A stretch of DNA of 64,000 nt, taken from NCBI RefSeq assembly GCF_036346615.1, contig NZ_CP107836.1:4340001-4404000 (forward strand), given 5' to 3'. This document shows, piece after piece, positions 24,985 through 33,134 of this stretch (the first letter of the stretch is position 1; every line of letters starts with the position of its first letter). Made by a program: the position numbers and the translations under genes. This stretch comes from Streptomyces sp. NBC_00523. Lineage in GTDB: Bacteria > Actinomycetota > Actinomycetes > Streptomycetales > Streptomycetaceae. The notes under the pieces are model-generated. The model worked only from the letters and a program-made list of their open reading frames with translations, ran no database searches and had not been told where the DNA came from.

Positions 24985-25314
24985 TCAGCGCGTCCAGCAC
25001 GCTCTCACCTCGAATGTTGAGTCAGCCTTGACTTTGCCCACCAGGGGAACGCCTCCCTCGCCACTGAGAGAAACCCCGAACTTGACCTCCAACTCGTTCG
25101 GGGCGGCGTCAGCGAAGCGCTCCCGCACTGCTGCTGAGACGTCTTCGCAGGTCTGGACGATGGCATCACCCACCTGGCGCAGATTGGTCAGTGCCTGCTC
25201 GGGCGTCCCGCGCCCCCGCAGAATTTTTGTCTGATCGATGCTTTCCATAGCAAGGGGAGTGACTTCAATCAGGAACACAGAGTCGCTACCATCGATTTTG
25301 ACCGCTTTGTACAT
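24985..25314 (-). CDS. Small Trypco1-like protein (CU044_2847 family), upstream of the IetAS-like genes
   Basis: This 109-residue protein begins with a predicted strand (VFLIEVTP), has a helical middle, and ends ELEVKFGVSLSGEGGVPLVG then a final strand. That end matches the CU044_2847 family, also called trypsin-co-occurring domain 1, found beside proteases in bacterial conflict systems. GGGGGAAG precedes the ATG. It is the first gene of the leftward operon continuing into the AAA+ ATPase and S8 protease, with 104 bases to the ATPase start. Its role may be to sense a trigger or hold the protease. Confidence 0.78.
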   Translation of the reverse strand: MYKAVKIDGSDSVFLIEVTPLAMESIDQTKILRGRGTPEQALTNLRQVGDAIVQTCEDVSAAVRERFADAAPNELEVKFGVSLSGEGGVPLVGKVKADSTFEVRACWTR

Positions 25315-25908
25315 ATCTTCCCCCAGTGTGGCTGATTCACTTACAGACTGATGATCTCGCACGCTTGGGCCCTTGCAGAGGGGTTGCATCAAATCAGTTC
25401 GTAAGTTCGGCTGGTTCCCGCGCTTTGGTCTGCGTGTGGCTGCAGTGAGCGCCCACTTCCCGGCTAGGGCTAGGAAGCGCACCCGCAGCGGCGCGGTTCA
25501 GCGCTCAGTCTGGGCGTCGGGGGAGCCGCCCGGTGGGTCTAAGTGCGTAACAACACGCCCACGACACGTACGAGCAACCGGGGACGCCTGCGGACTGCCA
25601 GTAGAGGTGAGAGGGCTGTCCACTTAAGACATGGCCCTTACCCAAGTCGCGTCGGGGCGGAGAGGGCAGCCCGAAAAGGAGACGGACGCCGCCCTTCCGG
25701 GCTGACCGTGGGCCATGCGCGGGCTTGGGCCTAGCGCATTGAGGCTTGTGCAGGTTATAGGAGCAGGTCAGCGCCGTGTGTAGGCGGGTGGGGTGGCACG
25801 GTAGTAAAAGCCGTCACGGCGCCGACTCGGTGCAGCTCACTCTGGTGCGTTGGGGTCTGGCCACGCGCACGCTGCTGACTGCGGCCCGCGCGGCGGGCCG
25901 CAGGCGCG
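25315..25908. other. Gene-free region upstream of the protease operon
   Basis: These 594 bases separate the Trypco1-like gene from the end of the type IV restriction gene. No convincing coding sequence is seen. An imperfect inverted repeat (25668-25679 with 25693-25704) could be a weak terminator. The operon promoter should lie at the left side of this gap. Confidence 0.5.
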
Positions 25909-27696
25909 TCACGTTAGGGGAGCGACGTCCTGAATCTCCGAGCCGACAAGGTCCCTACCGCACAGCGCACGGTGGTAGCGGAGGTGGGCTTCGCTGATGT
26001 GGTGAGCAGGGTGCCGGCGCAGCGCGCCGATGCTGCTGTCGTCGGCAGTCAGACGAACGATGCCGTGGGCGTCGATGTAGATCGCTAGTGCGTCGAACTG
26101 GACGTGATGGTTGGGACAGAGCACGAGCAGGTTCGGCAATTCGTCGGGGCCGTCGTGCGGGCGACCGAGCCCTCGAATGTGAGCCCCCTGGCTATAGGTG
26201 CCGAAGCGTGTCGCCAGTTGCAGGCCGCATGCCTGGCAACGATCGGCGTGCAAGCTCTTTACCTTTCGGACGAGTCGGGTGTCGCGGACGATGCGTGAAC
26301 CGGTGAAGTCGCGTCGCTCAGTGGCATTGGTGGCCTCGTCCCCTTGCTCGCCTCCGTCTGGCGCGCCGATGCCGCTCGCGCTCTCGAAGCCGGCCAACCC
26401 GAGGCGCTCCATCAGCGCATGCTGATCGACGTCAGCAAGGTAGGTCTCCCGGAGGACGGCGACTGCCTGAGACCGTACAAAGGGGTCATCCAGCAGCCCT
26501 GCGGCCTGTTCGGTCATCCCGGCTTCGGGGGCCAATCGGTCGAAGGTTGCGGCTTGGGTCTTGGCCGCCTGCTCGGCGGCGATCCCGCGCACCTCCCACA
26601 GTCGACTCGTGTGGAGGTGCCAGAACGGATACTCAGGAGACACGGACGAATCGGGGTGTCCGAACTCGGCCATGAGCCCGCTCACCTCGTCACGGAACTC
26701 TCCCCAGCGAGCCAGGCGGGACTTTCCTGTGGCGACTCGCGCGATGCCCCACAGCAAGGACAACGGCTTGTGCCGGCTCCGTCGACCGTTGACCTGGTGG
26801 ACCTTCAGGGTCCGCAGTCCGTGCATCAGAGCGCTCGGGGTCAGCTCCTTCGAAGCCTCGATGCGGTTCGGTGAACTAGAGATCGAAGCACGGGACTGAC
26901 GAGGCACCGGGAACAGCCCCAACGACTCATGACTATCGACGCTTGCCTCTGGTTCGTTCCTCTCGTCTCTTTCGGATTCAACTGGACGATGGCGCACTTC
27001 GGGGAGCACGGCATGCCCATGCTCAACCCAGCGACGCCATGACCGTGGTGCGCGTGCAAGCGCTGCCGCGGTCGAATGAGATCGATCCCCCCGCGCCTCG
27101 ATCCACGACCAGTCGACCCCACCGCCATCTTCCTTCAGGTCCAGGACAGCCAGTTCGTAACGGTAGTTCCGGAAGGGGCGGCCCTGCGTCTCCTGATCGA
27201 TCTGCTCAGCCCTCTCGATGACTGCCACGCCGCAGAACTGGACGTAACCCTTCGGGGTCTTGTTCCGCGGCACCGCAGCAAAAACCAGCAGCGGTGCGGC
27301 CAGGGCGCGTTGTTCCGGTGTGGCGCCCTGATGGTGCGTCATCGTCTCAAGAAGGACAGCATTGCCGTCCGTGCGACCCACCGGGACTGTGTGGTCCACC
27401 CTGTGGTCGCCGTAGTAGCGCACACGTCCGTTGTCCAGGTCGAACACGTCGTGCCACGGGGTCTCAGACGTACCGGCCTTCCAAGGGCTGGACCGGATCA
27501 GGATGGCCGGACGACGGCGCCCGTCTACTGCCATGATCTTGGCGATGGGATTGATGCCCTTGCTCAACTGCATCCGCGGGAGACTTTGCGAGGCAGTGAC
27601 GTGATGGATGTTCGGGTACCCATCGATGAGAACGGGCTCGGGGTCTCTCTTCCGAGCAGATCGCAGGACCTCGCCGACGCGCAATTGGTTCCCCAC
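25909..27696 (-). CDS. SRA-SBD-HNH type IV restriction endonuclease, ScoMcrA-like
   Basis: This 595-residue protein has three parts. Residues about 1-205 resemble an SRA/YDG-type modified-base reader (ILIRSSPWKAGTSETPWHDV and FDLDNGRVRYYGDHR). Residues about 285-425 match the sulfur-binding domain that recognises phosphorothioate DNA (HKPLSLLWGIARV, then the EYPFWHLHTSRLWEV signature). The C-terminal HNH nuclease spans about 487-536, with CQAC, GAHIRGLG, DELPNL and LCPNHH. ScoMcrA of S. coelicolor, which cleaves phosphorothioated and Dcm-methylated DNA, has these domains and lies in SLP1 at the equivalent place. The GTG start has GGGGGAAG upstream. No dnd genes are present in the window. Confidence 0.9.
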   Translation of the reverse strand: MGNQLRVGEVLRSARKRDPEPVLIDGYPNIHHVTASQSLPRMQLSKGINPIAKIMAVDGRRRPAILIRSSPWKAGTSETPWHDVFDLDNGRVRYYGDHRVDHTVPVGRTDGNAVLLETMTHHQGATPEQRALAAPLLVFAAVPRNKTPKGYVQFCGVAVIERAEQIDQETQGRPFRNYRYELAVLDLKEDGGGVDWSWIEARGDRSHSTAAALARAPRSWRRWVEHGHAVLPEVRHRPVESERDERNEPEASVDSHESLGLFPVPRQSRASISSSPNRIEASKELTPSALMHGLRTLKVHQVNGRRSRHKPLSLLWGIARVATGKSRLARWGEFRDEVSGLMAEFGHPDSSVSPEYPFWHLHTSRLWEVRGIAAEQAAKTQAATFDRLAPEAGMTEQAAGLLDDPFVRSQAVAVLRETYLADVDQHALMERLGLAGFESASGIGAPDGGEQGDEATNATERRDFTGSRIVRDTRLVRKVKSLHADRCQACGLQLATRFGTYSQGAHIRGLGRPHDGPDELPNLLVLCPNHHVQFDALAIYIDAHGIVRLTADDSSIGALRRHPAHHISEAHLRYHRALCGRDLVGSEIQDVAPLT

Positions 27697-27745
27697 CGAG
27701 CTTCCCCCTGCACTGCATCCGACTCCGGATCACTGATCCTGCCAG

Positions 27746-28012
27746 GTGACTCGGACACAGGGTTGCTCTCCAAGATCCTCGACAGGGACAAGCGTGCAGC
27801 TGCCGGACTGCGGGCGGGGGGGGACTGCAGCGGTGGGTGCCTCGCTACAGATTCATCACGTTCTGCCAGTCCACGCGGGTGGTAAGGACGACGAAGGGAA
27901 TCTGATCACGCTCTGCAATCAGTGCCGAGGAGGGCGCCACGCCCTCATGGGCGGCGTTCCCAAGGGTGAGTCGTTCGACCCGGAGTACGGGGCAGACCTG
28001 CAGGACTTCTAG
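27746..28012 (+). pseudogene. HNH endonuclease remnant with likely frameshift
   Basis: The last 50 residues (LQIHHVLPVHAGGKDDEGNL then CNQCRGGRHALMGG) are a clear HNH segment with a zinc CxxC. The expected N-terminal half of the HNH fold is in another frame: LLSKILDRDKRA is read just upstream (about 27757-27800), and the frame then shifts to QLPDCGRGG. Restoring about one codon plus a frame change would rebuild a normal HNH start with a CxxxxC pair. It lies upstream of the NaeI-like methyltransferase and may be a decayed third nuclease. Confidence 0.68.
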
Positions 28013-28148
28013 CACTCCACACGATTCCGGCCGAGTCGCGAGAGACTCGCGTAGCACAGGGCTGTCAGCGGTCACAGGTACGCTCGCACAGCGGCTGTAC
28101 TGCAAAGTGCAGCTGCGGAGACCGCCACCCTGATGCTCTGGAGATCAC

Positions 28149-29237
28149 GTGCAGCCAACCAAGATCGTCGACTTGTTCGCCGGACCTGGTGGCGTGGACG
28201 TGGCTGCTGAGAGATTGGGAGTACCCACGGTCGGCATCGAATGGGATGCCGACGCTTGCGAGACTCGGCGGGCTGCTGGCTTGGGCACGATTCAGGGCGA
28301 CGTGAGGCAGTACGGTCCGGCCGGCTTCCCGGACGCAGACGTACTGGCCGGCGGCCCGCCCTGCCAAACCTTTACGGTCGCAGGCAGTGGCGCGGGCCGT
28401 AGGGCCCTTGATGACGTTCTCAAGTTCGTTGACCGCATGATCGCTCGGGTCGACCGCGCCGAGATCATCAGTGATCTCGCGAAACTGGATGACGAACGGA
28501 CCGGCCTGGTGCTGGAACCTCTGCGATGGATCTTGGAAGCCATCGACGTGCAGAGGAAGCCCTTCGAGGCGATCATCCTGGAGCAGGTCCCTGCGGTGCT
28601 TCCTGTTTGGCAGGCGTACGCCCACGCCCTCCGGAATGAGGGCTACTCCGTGGACTACGGCCTCCTGCTCACGGAGGCTTACGGCGTTCCGCAGACACGG
28701 AAGAGAGCGGTATTGATCGCGCGTAGGGGGGAACACGACGTGAAATTGCCCGCCCCCACGCATCGGACCTACCGCAAGGGGGTTCCACGTGGCGCTGGCG
28801 ACCCGTCGAAGGAGCCCTGGCGCACCATGAGCGACGTGATCCAGCGAGGAACACCCTTCGAGGTCATCTCGAACTACGGAACCGGCGGCGACCCCAAACT
28901 GCGGGGGCGCAGGACCTCATCTCAGCCCTCTGCCACCGTGACAGGCAAGATCCGCCGAAACCGTGTCGTCTCCCTCGACGGGGCTGAGCTGGATCGGTTC
29001 AATCACTCCGAAGCCGGACGTCTGCAGACCTTTCCCGCCGACTACCCGTGGTCCGGTCGCGACATCGGGCAGCAGATCGGGAATGCCGTCCCGCCGCGCC
29101 TGGCGATGCATGTACTGAGTGCCGCCTTCGGCTGGTCTCCTCCGAGTGAGGACATGCTGGCGAAGCTTGATTGGTGGCACCGACTGCCGGAGCAGGCCGC
29201 GACGGCGGCTGATGACGGGGTGCTGGTCCGGGTCTGA
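28149..29237 (+). CDS. DNA (cytosine-5) methyltransferase of the NaeI-like system
   Basis: This 362-residue enzyme has the ordered C5 motifs: I (KIVDLFAGPGGVDVAAERLG), IV (GGPPCQTF, C72 catalytic), VI (ILEQV, in place of ENV), VIII (TRKRAVLIARR), a target-recognition region, and X (QQIGNAVPPRLA). It should methylate the site cut by the downstream nuclease and so protect host DNA. The GTG start has a CTGGAG site. The nuclease gene begins 54 bases after its stop, in the same direction. If the pair follows NaeI, the site would be GCCGGC; that is inference. Confidence 0.93.
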   Translation: MQPTKIVDLFAGPGGVDVAAERLGVPTVGIEWDADACETRRAAGLGTIQGDVRQYGPAGFPDADVLAGGPPCQTFTVAGSGAGRRALDDVLKFVDRMIARVDRAEIISDLAKLDDERTGLVLEPLRWILEAIDVQRKPFEAIILEQVPAVLPVWQAYAHALRNEGYSVDYGLLLTEAYGVPQTRKRAVLIARRGEHDVKLPAPTHRTYRKGVPRGAGDPSKEPWRTMSDVIQRGTPFEVISNYGTGGDPKLRGRRTSSQPSATVTGKIRRNRVVSLDGAELDRFNHSEAGRLQTFPADYPWSGRDIGQQIGNAVPPRLAMHVLSAAFGWSPPSEDMLAKLDWWHRLPEQAATAADDGVLVRV

Positions 29238-29291
29238 CGCTTTTGCGCCCTCCTCGAAGCCCGCGGAGGAGGGTTCGTCGAACTCGGCTGG

Positions 29292-30512
29292 GTGCCTGCT
29301 GCCACACTTCAGCGCGTGACGATACAAGAGGGTCTGTGGTTGCCGGAGGAGCCTGCTCAGGCTGGCATGCAGGATTCGCGTGCGTTGGCTGCGAAGCACT
29401 CGCGCCGTAATTCGTACCGGACTTGGGAGTTCCCGACTCAGCCCATGAGCAGGGTGCCGCGTGAGTGGCGGATCCAGTCCGGCCTTACGCAATCGGTCCC
29501 CGAGGACCTTGCCCCGTTCGTGGAGTGGTTCTACAGCCAACCGGAGGCGCGGGAGCGCTTCCGATGGGCGCTCCGCGACTCCCTCGACGAGTTGCTCGAT
29601 GGCCAGCGGACGGGGCGCTGGGCGTACCAGCACCTGACGAAGACCGAGAAGACATATCTCGGCACGGCCGTCGAGGTGAACCTCACCAAGGAGTTCGCCA
29701 TCGACAACGGCGCAGACCTCGACTGGTCCATCGCCGGCCTCGATATCGACTGCAAGTTCTCCAAGGATCTCGGCGGCTGGGAGATCCCGATGGAGATGTA
29801 TCTGTGCGCCGACCACGGTGAGCGGAGTGGCCGTGCCGACCATGCTGCAGTCGTCACCTGGATCGACGACGACACGAGCCGGTGGGCCGCTGGCATAGTG
29901 CGGATCACCGATGAGCGCCTGCGTTGGAAGAGAGCGCCGGGTGCAAACGGCGACCTCGTCCGTGCGTACAACCGAGACAACAAGCGCAAGCTCTCCGACG
30001 GAGCCAAGTCGGACGTGTACTGGCTTTGGGGTGGGCTCCAGACAGACCTGCCGACGAACCTGCTGCTCCACCTCGAACGCGAAGTACGAGAGCAGATTCT
30101 CTCTGCATCACTGCCGGGCCGAGCCTCGTCGGGCCAGCAGCGGGTGAATAGGCTGTTCTGCGAGGTGCAGGAACGTCTCATTGGCCGACAGGCAGTGTTG
30201 ACCGTCGGACAGCAGGACGACGCGCCGAAACGGGCCCGTGACGCCCGTATAGCTCTGCGCCCCAAGGGCATCGTCGTGCTGGGGCACCAAGGATCACACC
30301 CACACGTCGCCCGCGCGCTTGGGCTGCTGGCACCGACCAAGGGGGAGTGGATCTCCACCCGCCTCGTTCCTGTTTCATCTGACGATGAGCGGCCGAAGTT
30401 TTCATTGGATGGCCAGTTCTGGGCGCGCCCTCGCGGGGAGGAGCTGTTGGCCTCTCCCGTTCCAGCGCCCGACCTTCCTGATAAGCGAAGGATTGATGGG
30501 CAGATCCCTTGA
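29292..30512 (+). CDS. Type IIE restriction endonuclease, NaeI-like
   Basis: This protein aligns without gaps over its core to NaeI as I recall that sequence. In this numbering the catalytic residues are E128, D144, D153 and K155 (NaeI E70, D86, D95, K97), around IAGLDIDCKFS. The ligase-like motif is SLDELLDGQR, with L101 at the NaeI L43 position; a Lys there turns NaeI into a topoisomerase, so this copy should be a nuclease. The C-terminal half, including LILHL-like and LIGRQAVLTVGQQDD segments, matches the effector-DNA domain. NaeI Met1 would fall at residue 59, so ATG 29445 (residue 52) is a likely true start. It is the last gene before attR. Confidence 0.9.
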   Translation: MPAATLQRVTIQEGLWLPEEPAQAGMQDSRALAAKHSRRNSYRTWEFPTQPMSRVPREWRIQSGLTQSVPEDLAPFVEWFYSQPEARERFRWALRDSLDELLDGQRTGRWAYQHLTKTEKTYLGTAVEVNLTKEFAIDNGADLDWSIAGLDIDCKFSKDLGGWEIPMEMYLCADHGERSGRADHAAVVTWIDDDTSRWAAGIVRITDERLRWKRAPGANGDLVRAYNRDNKRKLSDGAKSDVYWLWGGLQTDLPTNLLLHLEREVREQILSASLPGRASSGQQRVNRLFCEVQERLIGRQAVLTVGQQDDAPKRARDARIALRPKGIVVLGHQGSHPHVARALGLLAPTKGEWISTRLVPVSSDDERPKFSLDGQFWARPRGEELLASPVPAPDLPDKRRIDGQIP

Positions 30513-30593
30513 CCTGGCCCTCGTCCCCCAGGTGGCCCCCAGCGGAGGGTGGCGCACGAAACACCGCAGGTCGTAGGCGGTGAACCGAGCCCG

Positions 30594-30644
30594 CTGTAAA
30601 TCTGCCGGCTCAGCCTACCCAGGTTCGAACCCTGGCGCCGCCAC
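30594..30644 (+). repeat. attR core: 51-bp direct repeat copy 2
   Basis: This is an exact copy of 8079-8129. It holds only the 3' half of tRNA-Tyr and no 5' half precedes it, so it is not a functional tRNA. The chromosomal terminator follows at once. Confidence 0.95.
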
Positions 30645-30648
30645 AAGC

Positions 30649-30680
30649 AAGGCCCCCGTTCTTCGAACGGGGGCCTTCTT
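30649..30680 (+). terminator. Original tRNA-Tyr terminator beyond attR
   Basis: An 11-bp GC stem (30651-30661 with 30665-30675, extended by A-T pairs) with a three-base loop is followed by TTCTT. It directly follows attR, as expected if it ended the tRNA-Tyr transcript before insertion. Confidence 0.85.
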
Positions 30681-30691
30681 CGTGGCGTGGG

Positions 30692-31348
30692 TCAGTTGCC
30701 CGCGATGTCCTTCACCGCGACCGTCAACGGCACGTTGCCCGAGATCAGTTCCAGGGTCAGGCCCGCCGTGGCCGGGGTGTCGAGGAGTTCGACCAGGGCC
30801 GCCGCCACGTCGTCGCGGGGGACCGGGCCGCGGCCCGTTGAGGCGGCCAGGAGGACCTGGCCGGTGCCGGCGTCGTTGGTGAGCATCCCGGGGCGCAGGA
30901 TCGTCCAGTCCAGGCCGGAGCGGGAGCGTACGTCCGCGTCCGCCTCGCCCTTGGCCCGCAGATACACGTCGAACACCTCGTCCCCGGCGTGGTCCGGGTC
31001 CGCGCCCATGGACGAGACCACGACGTAACGCCGCACCCCCGCCCGCTCCGCCGCGTCCGCGAAGAGCACGGCCGCGCCCCGGTCCACGGTGTCCTTGCGG
31101 GCCGTGCCGCTGTTGGGGCCCGCACCGGCCGCGAAGACCGCCGCGTCGGCGCCCCGCAGTGCCTCGGCGACCTCGTCGACCGTGGCCGATTCCAGATCCA
31201 GCACCACGGGCTCGGCGCCCACCGCTCTGAGGTCGTCGCTCTGTCCGGGGTTGCGGATGATGCCGGCCGCCTCATCCCCGCGCGCGGCGAGCAACCGCTC
31301 CAGCCGCAGCGCGATCTGACCATGTCCACCTGCGATGACAATGCGCAT
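30692..31348 (-). CDS. NAD(P)-binding Rossmann protein, atypical SDR
   Basis: This 218-residue protein begins MRIVIAGGHGQIALRLERLL, a Rossmann NAD(P)-binding loop (GGHGQIA), and contains VVVSSMGAD and LDWTILRPGML, typical of YwnB-like atypical short-chain dehydrogenases that lack the full YxxxK site. The substrate is unknown. It follows an amidohydrolase gene by 34 bases on the same strand, so the two may be co-transcribed. Confidence 0.85.
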   Translation of the reverse strand: MRIVIAGGHGQIALRLERLLAARGDEAAGIIRNPGQSDDLRAVGAEPVVLDLESATVDEVAEALRGADAAVFAAGAGPNSGTARKDTVDRGAAVLFADAAERAGVRRYVVVSSMGADPDHAGDEVFDVYLRAKGEADADVRSRSGLDWTILRPGMLTNDAGTGQVLLAASTGRGPVPRDDVAAALVELLDTPATAGLTLELISGNVPLTVAVKDIAGN

Positions 31349-31382
31349 ACGACCGACGGTACGCCGGAGCGCGCCGTGACGC

Positions 31383-32642
31383 TCACGGCCCGCCGGTGGA
31401 TTCCGGCCGTCCCTGGCGGGGAAGACCGGGCCCGCCGCCCGCCTCCGAGTCGCAGTACTCGCGCACCGCGCTGGTCCGGGCCACGACCCGCCCCCGGTGC
31501 ACCACGATCCGGCTGTACGCCAGCGACAGCGCCCCGGCCAGCCCTTCCCCGCGTACGGCGAGCAGCTCGGCCGGGAAGCCCGCCTCGACGCGGACCTCGG
31601 GGAGCCCCATGACGTGCCGGGCCTCGGCGGACACCGCCGCGTAGGCGTGCTCGGGGCGCAGGCCGCCCTGCGAGGCCAGCAGGAACGCCGCCTCCAGCGG
31701 GTCGCCGCGCCCCACCGGGTTGGCCGGATCGCGCAGGGCCCCGCTGCCCGCGGCGACCCGCACCCCGGCCTCCCGGAGCAGCCGTACGGGGGCGGCGCCC
31801 CGGTGTTCCGTACCGCAGCAGCCGCCCTGGGGGAGGCAGGTGACGCTCACCCCGGCGGCCGCGAGCTGCCCGGCCGCCCGGGCGGCGACGTCGGCGGGGA
31901 GGCGGGCGAGACCGGCGCAGGGGCCGATGGTGACCTCCTGGCGCAGGCCGCCCGCCAGCGCGGCGAACCGGGCGAGCCGGGCGGGGTCGTCGCCGTCCAG
32001 GTGCAGGTCCACGGGGCAGCCGTGCTCGGCGGCGACCTCCAGGACGGCCTCCACGTATCCCGCCGGGTCCGGGTCGAGGTCCGGCCGGCCGCCGACCGCC
32101 CCGGCGCCCATCTTCACCGCGTCGCGGAGCATCGCCAGGTTGCCCGCCCCGGCCACGCCGGTGAGCAGCCGGGGGACGGCGACCGGGGTCAGGTCGGCCA
32201 GGCCGCGCAGCGAGCGCCGGGCCTGGAGGACCGCTTCGAGCGCCGCCAGGCCCTGGGGGCCGCCGATCCGCACGTGCGAGCGCAGGGCCGTCGCGCCGTG
32301 GCCGAGCTGGAGCAGCGCGGCCTCCGTGGCGCGGCGCCGGACGTCCTCGGGCCGCTCGGACGCGGGCCCGGAGCCGTCCGCGGTGAGGGCGGTGTCGCTG
32401 TGGGCGTGCGGCTCGGCGGGCGCGGGGAGCAGGAGGTGGCCGCGCAGGTCGAGGCGGGCGCCGGGGGCGGCGGTGAGGCTGCCCGCGGTCCCGACGGCCT
32501 CGATGCGGCCGCCGCAGACGCGTACGTCCACGACGCGGCCGTCGGCGAGGCGGGCGCCGCAGAGCGTCAGGGCGGAGGTCTCCGGGCCGCCGGTGGTGTC
32601 GGCCGCGTGGTCGTCGGGCCGCCGCGGCTGGCTGTCGGACAT
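31383..32642 (-). CDS. Amidohydrolase-family protein
   Basis: This 419-residue protein has an N-terminal beta-sandwich strand set (VDVRVCGGRIEAVG), the metal-binding segment LPAPAEPHAHSDTALT (only partly like the usual HxH), and a later PVDLHLDGDDP, as in cytosine deaminase-like amidohydrolases that act on cyclic amides or amino-purines. The C-terminal RIVVHRGRVV ends the family pattern. The first metal motif is HAH with preceding acidic residue rather than a textbook DxHxH, so substrate and activity are uncertain. Confidence 0.82.
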   Translation of the reverse strand: MSDSQPRRPDDHAADTTGGPETSALTLCGARLADGRVVDVRVCGGRIEAVGTAGSLTAAPGARLDLRGHLLLPAPAEPHAHSDTALTADGSGPASERPEDVRRRATEAALLQLGHGATALRSHVRIGGPQGLAALEAVLQARRSLRGLADLTPVAVPRLLTGVAGAGNLAMLRDAVKMGAGAVGGRPDLDPDPAGYVEAVLEVAAEHGCPVDLHLDGDDPARLARFAALAGGLRQEVTIGPCAGLARLPADVAARAAGQLAAAGVSVTCLPQGGCCGTEHRGAAPVRLLREAGVRVAAGSGALRDPANPVGRGDPLEAAFLLASQGGLRPEHAYAAVSAEARHVMGLPEVRVEAGFPAELLAVRGEGLAGALSLAYSRIVVHRGRVVARTSAVREYCDSEAGGGPGLPRQGRPESTGGP

Positions 32643-32856
32643 CGTGCTCCAGGGAAGGGGTCAAGATCACGCAGAGTGAGTAGAGCCTAGAGGTGGGCGC
32701 GGCCCGGTCGGAGGAGGAGCGCAATAGTCGTACCGGTGCGGCCTTGCTGATCAGCGGTGTGAGGGCGCCCCGAGCGGGGTACGCGACCAGGTCGGGCGGG
32801 CACCGGGAAACGGATTTGGGCGATCGGCGACCGAGCGTGTAATGTCTTCATCGCTC

Positions 32857-32929
32857 GCCCCAATAGCTCAGTCGGTAGAGCGTCTCCATGGTAAGGAGAA
32901 GGTCTGCGGTTCGATTCCGCATTGGGGCT
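32857..32929 (+). tRNA. tRNA-Thr (GGU)
   Basis: A full cloverleaf is present: acceptor GCCCCAA pairs with TTGGGGC (32922-32928), the D-arm is GCTCAGTCGGTAGAGC, anticodon GGT lies in loop ATGGTAA, and the T-arm is GCGGTTCGATTCCGC. It is 73 bases with discriminator T and no CCA. Confidence 0.96.
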
Positions 32930-32943
32930 CTGGTGATCGGAAA

Positions 32944-32959
32944 CCCCGCTTCGGCGGGG
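32944..32959 (+). other. UUCG tetraloop hairpin between two tRNAs
   Basis: A six-base GC stem (32944-32949 with 32954-32959) closes a TTCG loop. It may be a tRNA processing or weak termination signal. Confidence 0.55.
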
Positions 32960-32973
32960 GGCCCAGTCATCAA

Positions 32974-33046
32974 AGCGGTGTAGCTCAGTCGGTAGAGCAA
33001 GCGGCTCATAATCGCTGTGTCACCGGTTCAAGTCCGGTCACCGCTA
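32974..33046 (+). tRNA. tRNA-Met (CAU)
   Basis: The acceptor AGCGGTG (32974-32980) pairs with CACCGCT (33039-33045), anticodon CAT sits in loop CTCATAA, and the T-arm is CCGGTTCAAGTCCGG. The A-U acceptor end argues against an initiator tRNA. A CAU-anticodon isoleucine tRNA is the alternative, but this place before rpmG holds tRNA-Met in Streptomyces. Confidence 0.9.
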
Positions 33047-33134
33047 CTAAAAGTAGCCGATTGTGGGGTCGGTCCTTCGATCGGCTACTCTTTTTTGCGT
33101 TCATCCGTCCATCGTCCGTCCAAGGAGCACTCAC

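Noticed and set aside
25543..25734. Small gene in the gap before the Trypco1-like operon
   Set aside because: Arg/Ala-rich with no ribosome binding site and no recognisable motif.
25909..27696. dnd phosphorothioation genes near the sulfur-binding nuclease
   Set aside because: No dndABCDE-like gene is in the window, so the enzyme is a restricting, not a self-modifying, system.
30594..30644. Second tRNA-Tyr gene
   Set aside because: Only the 3' half is present, with no matching 5' acceptor arm; it is attR.
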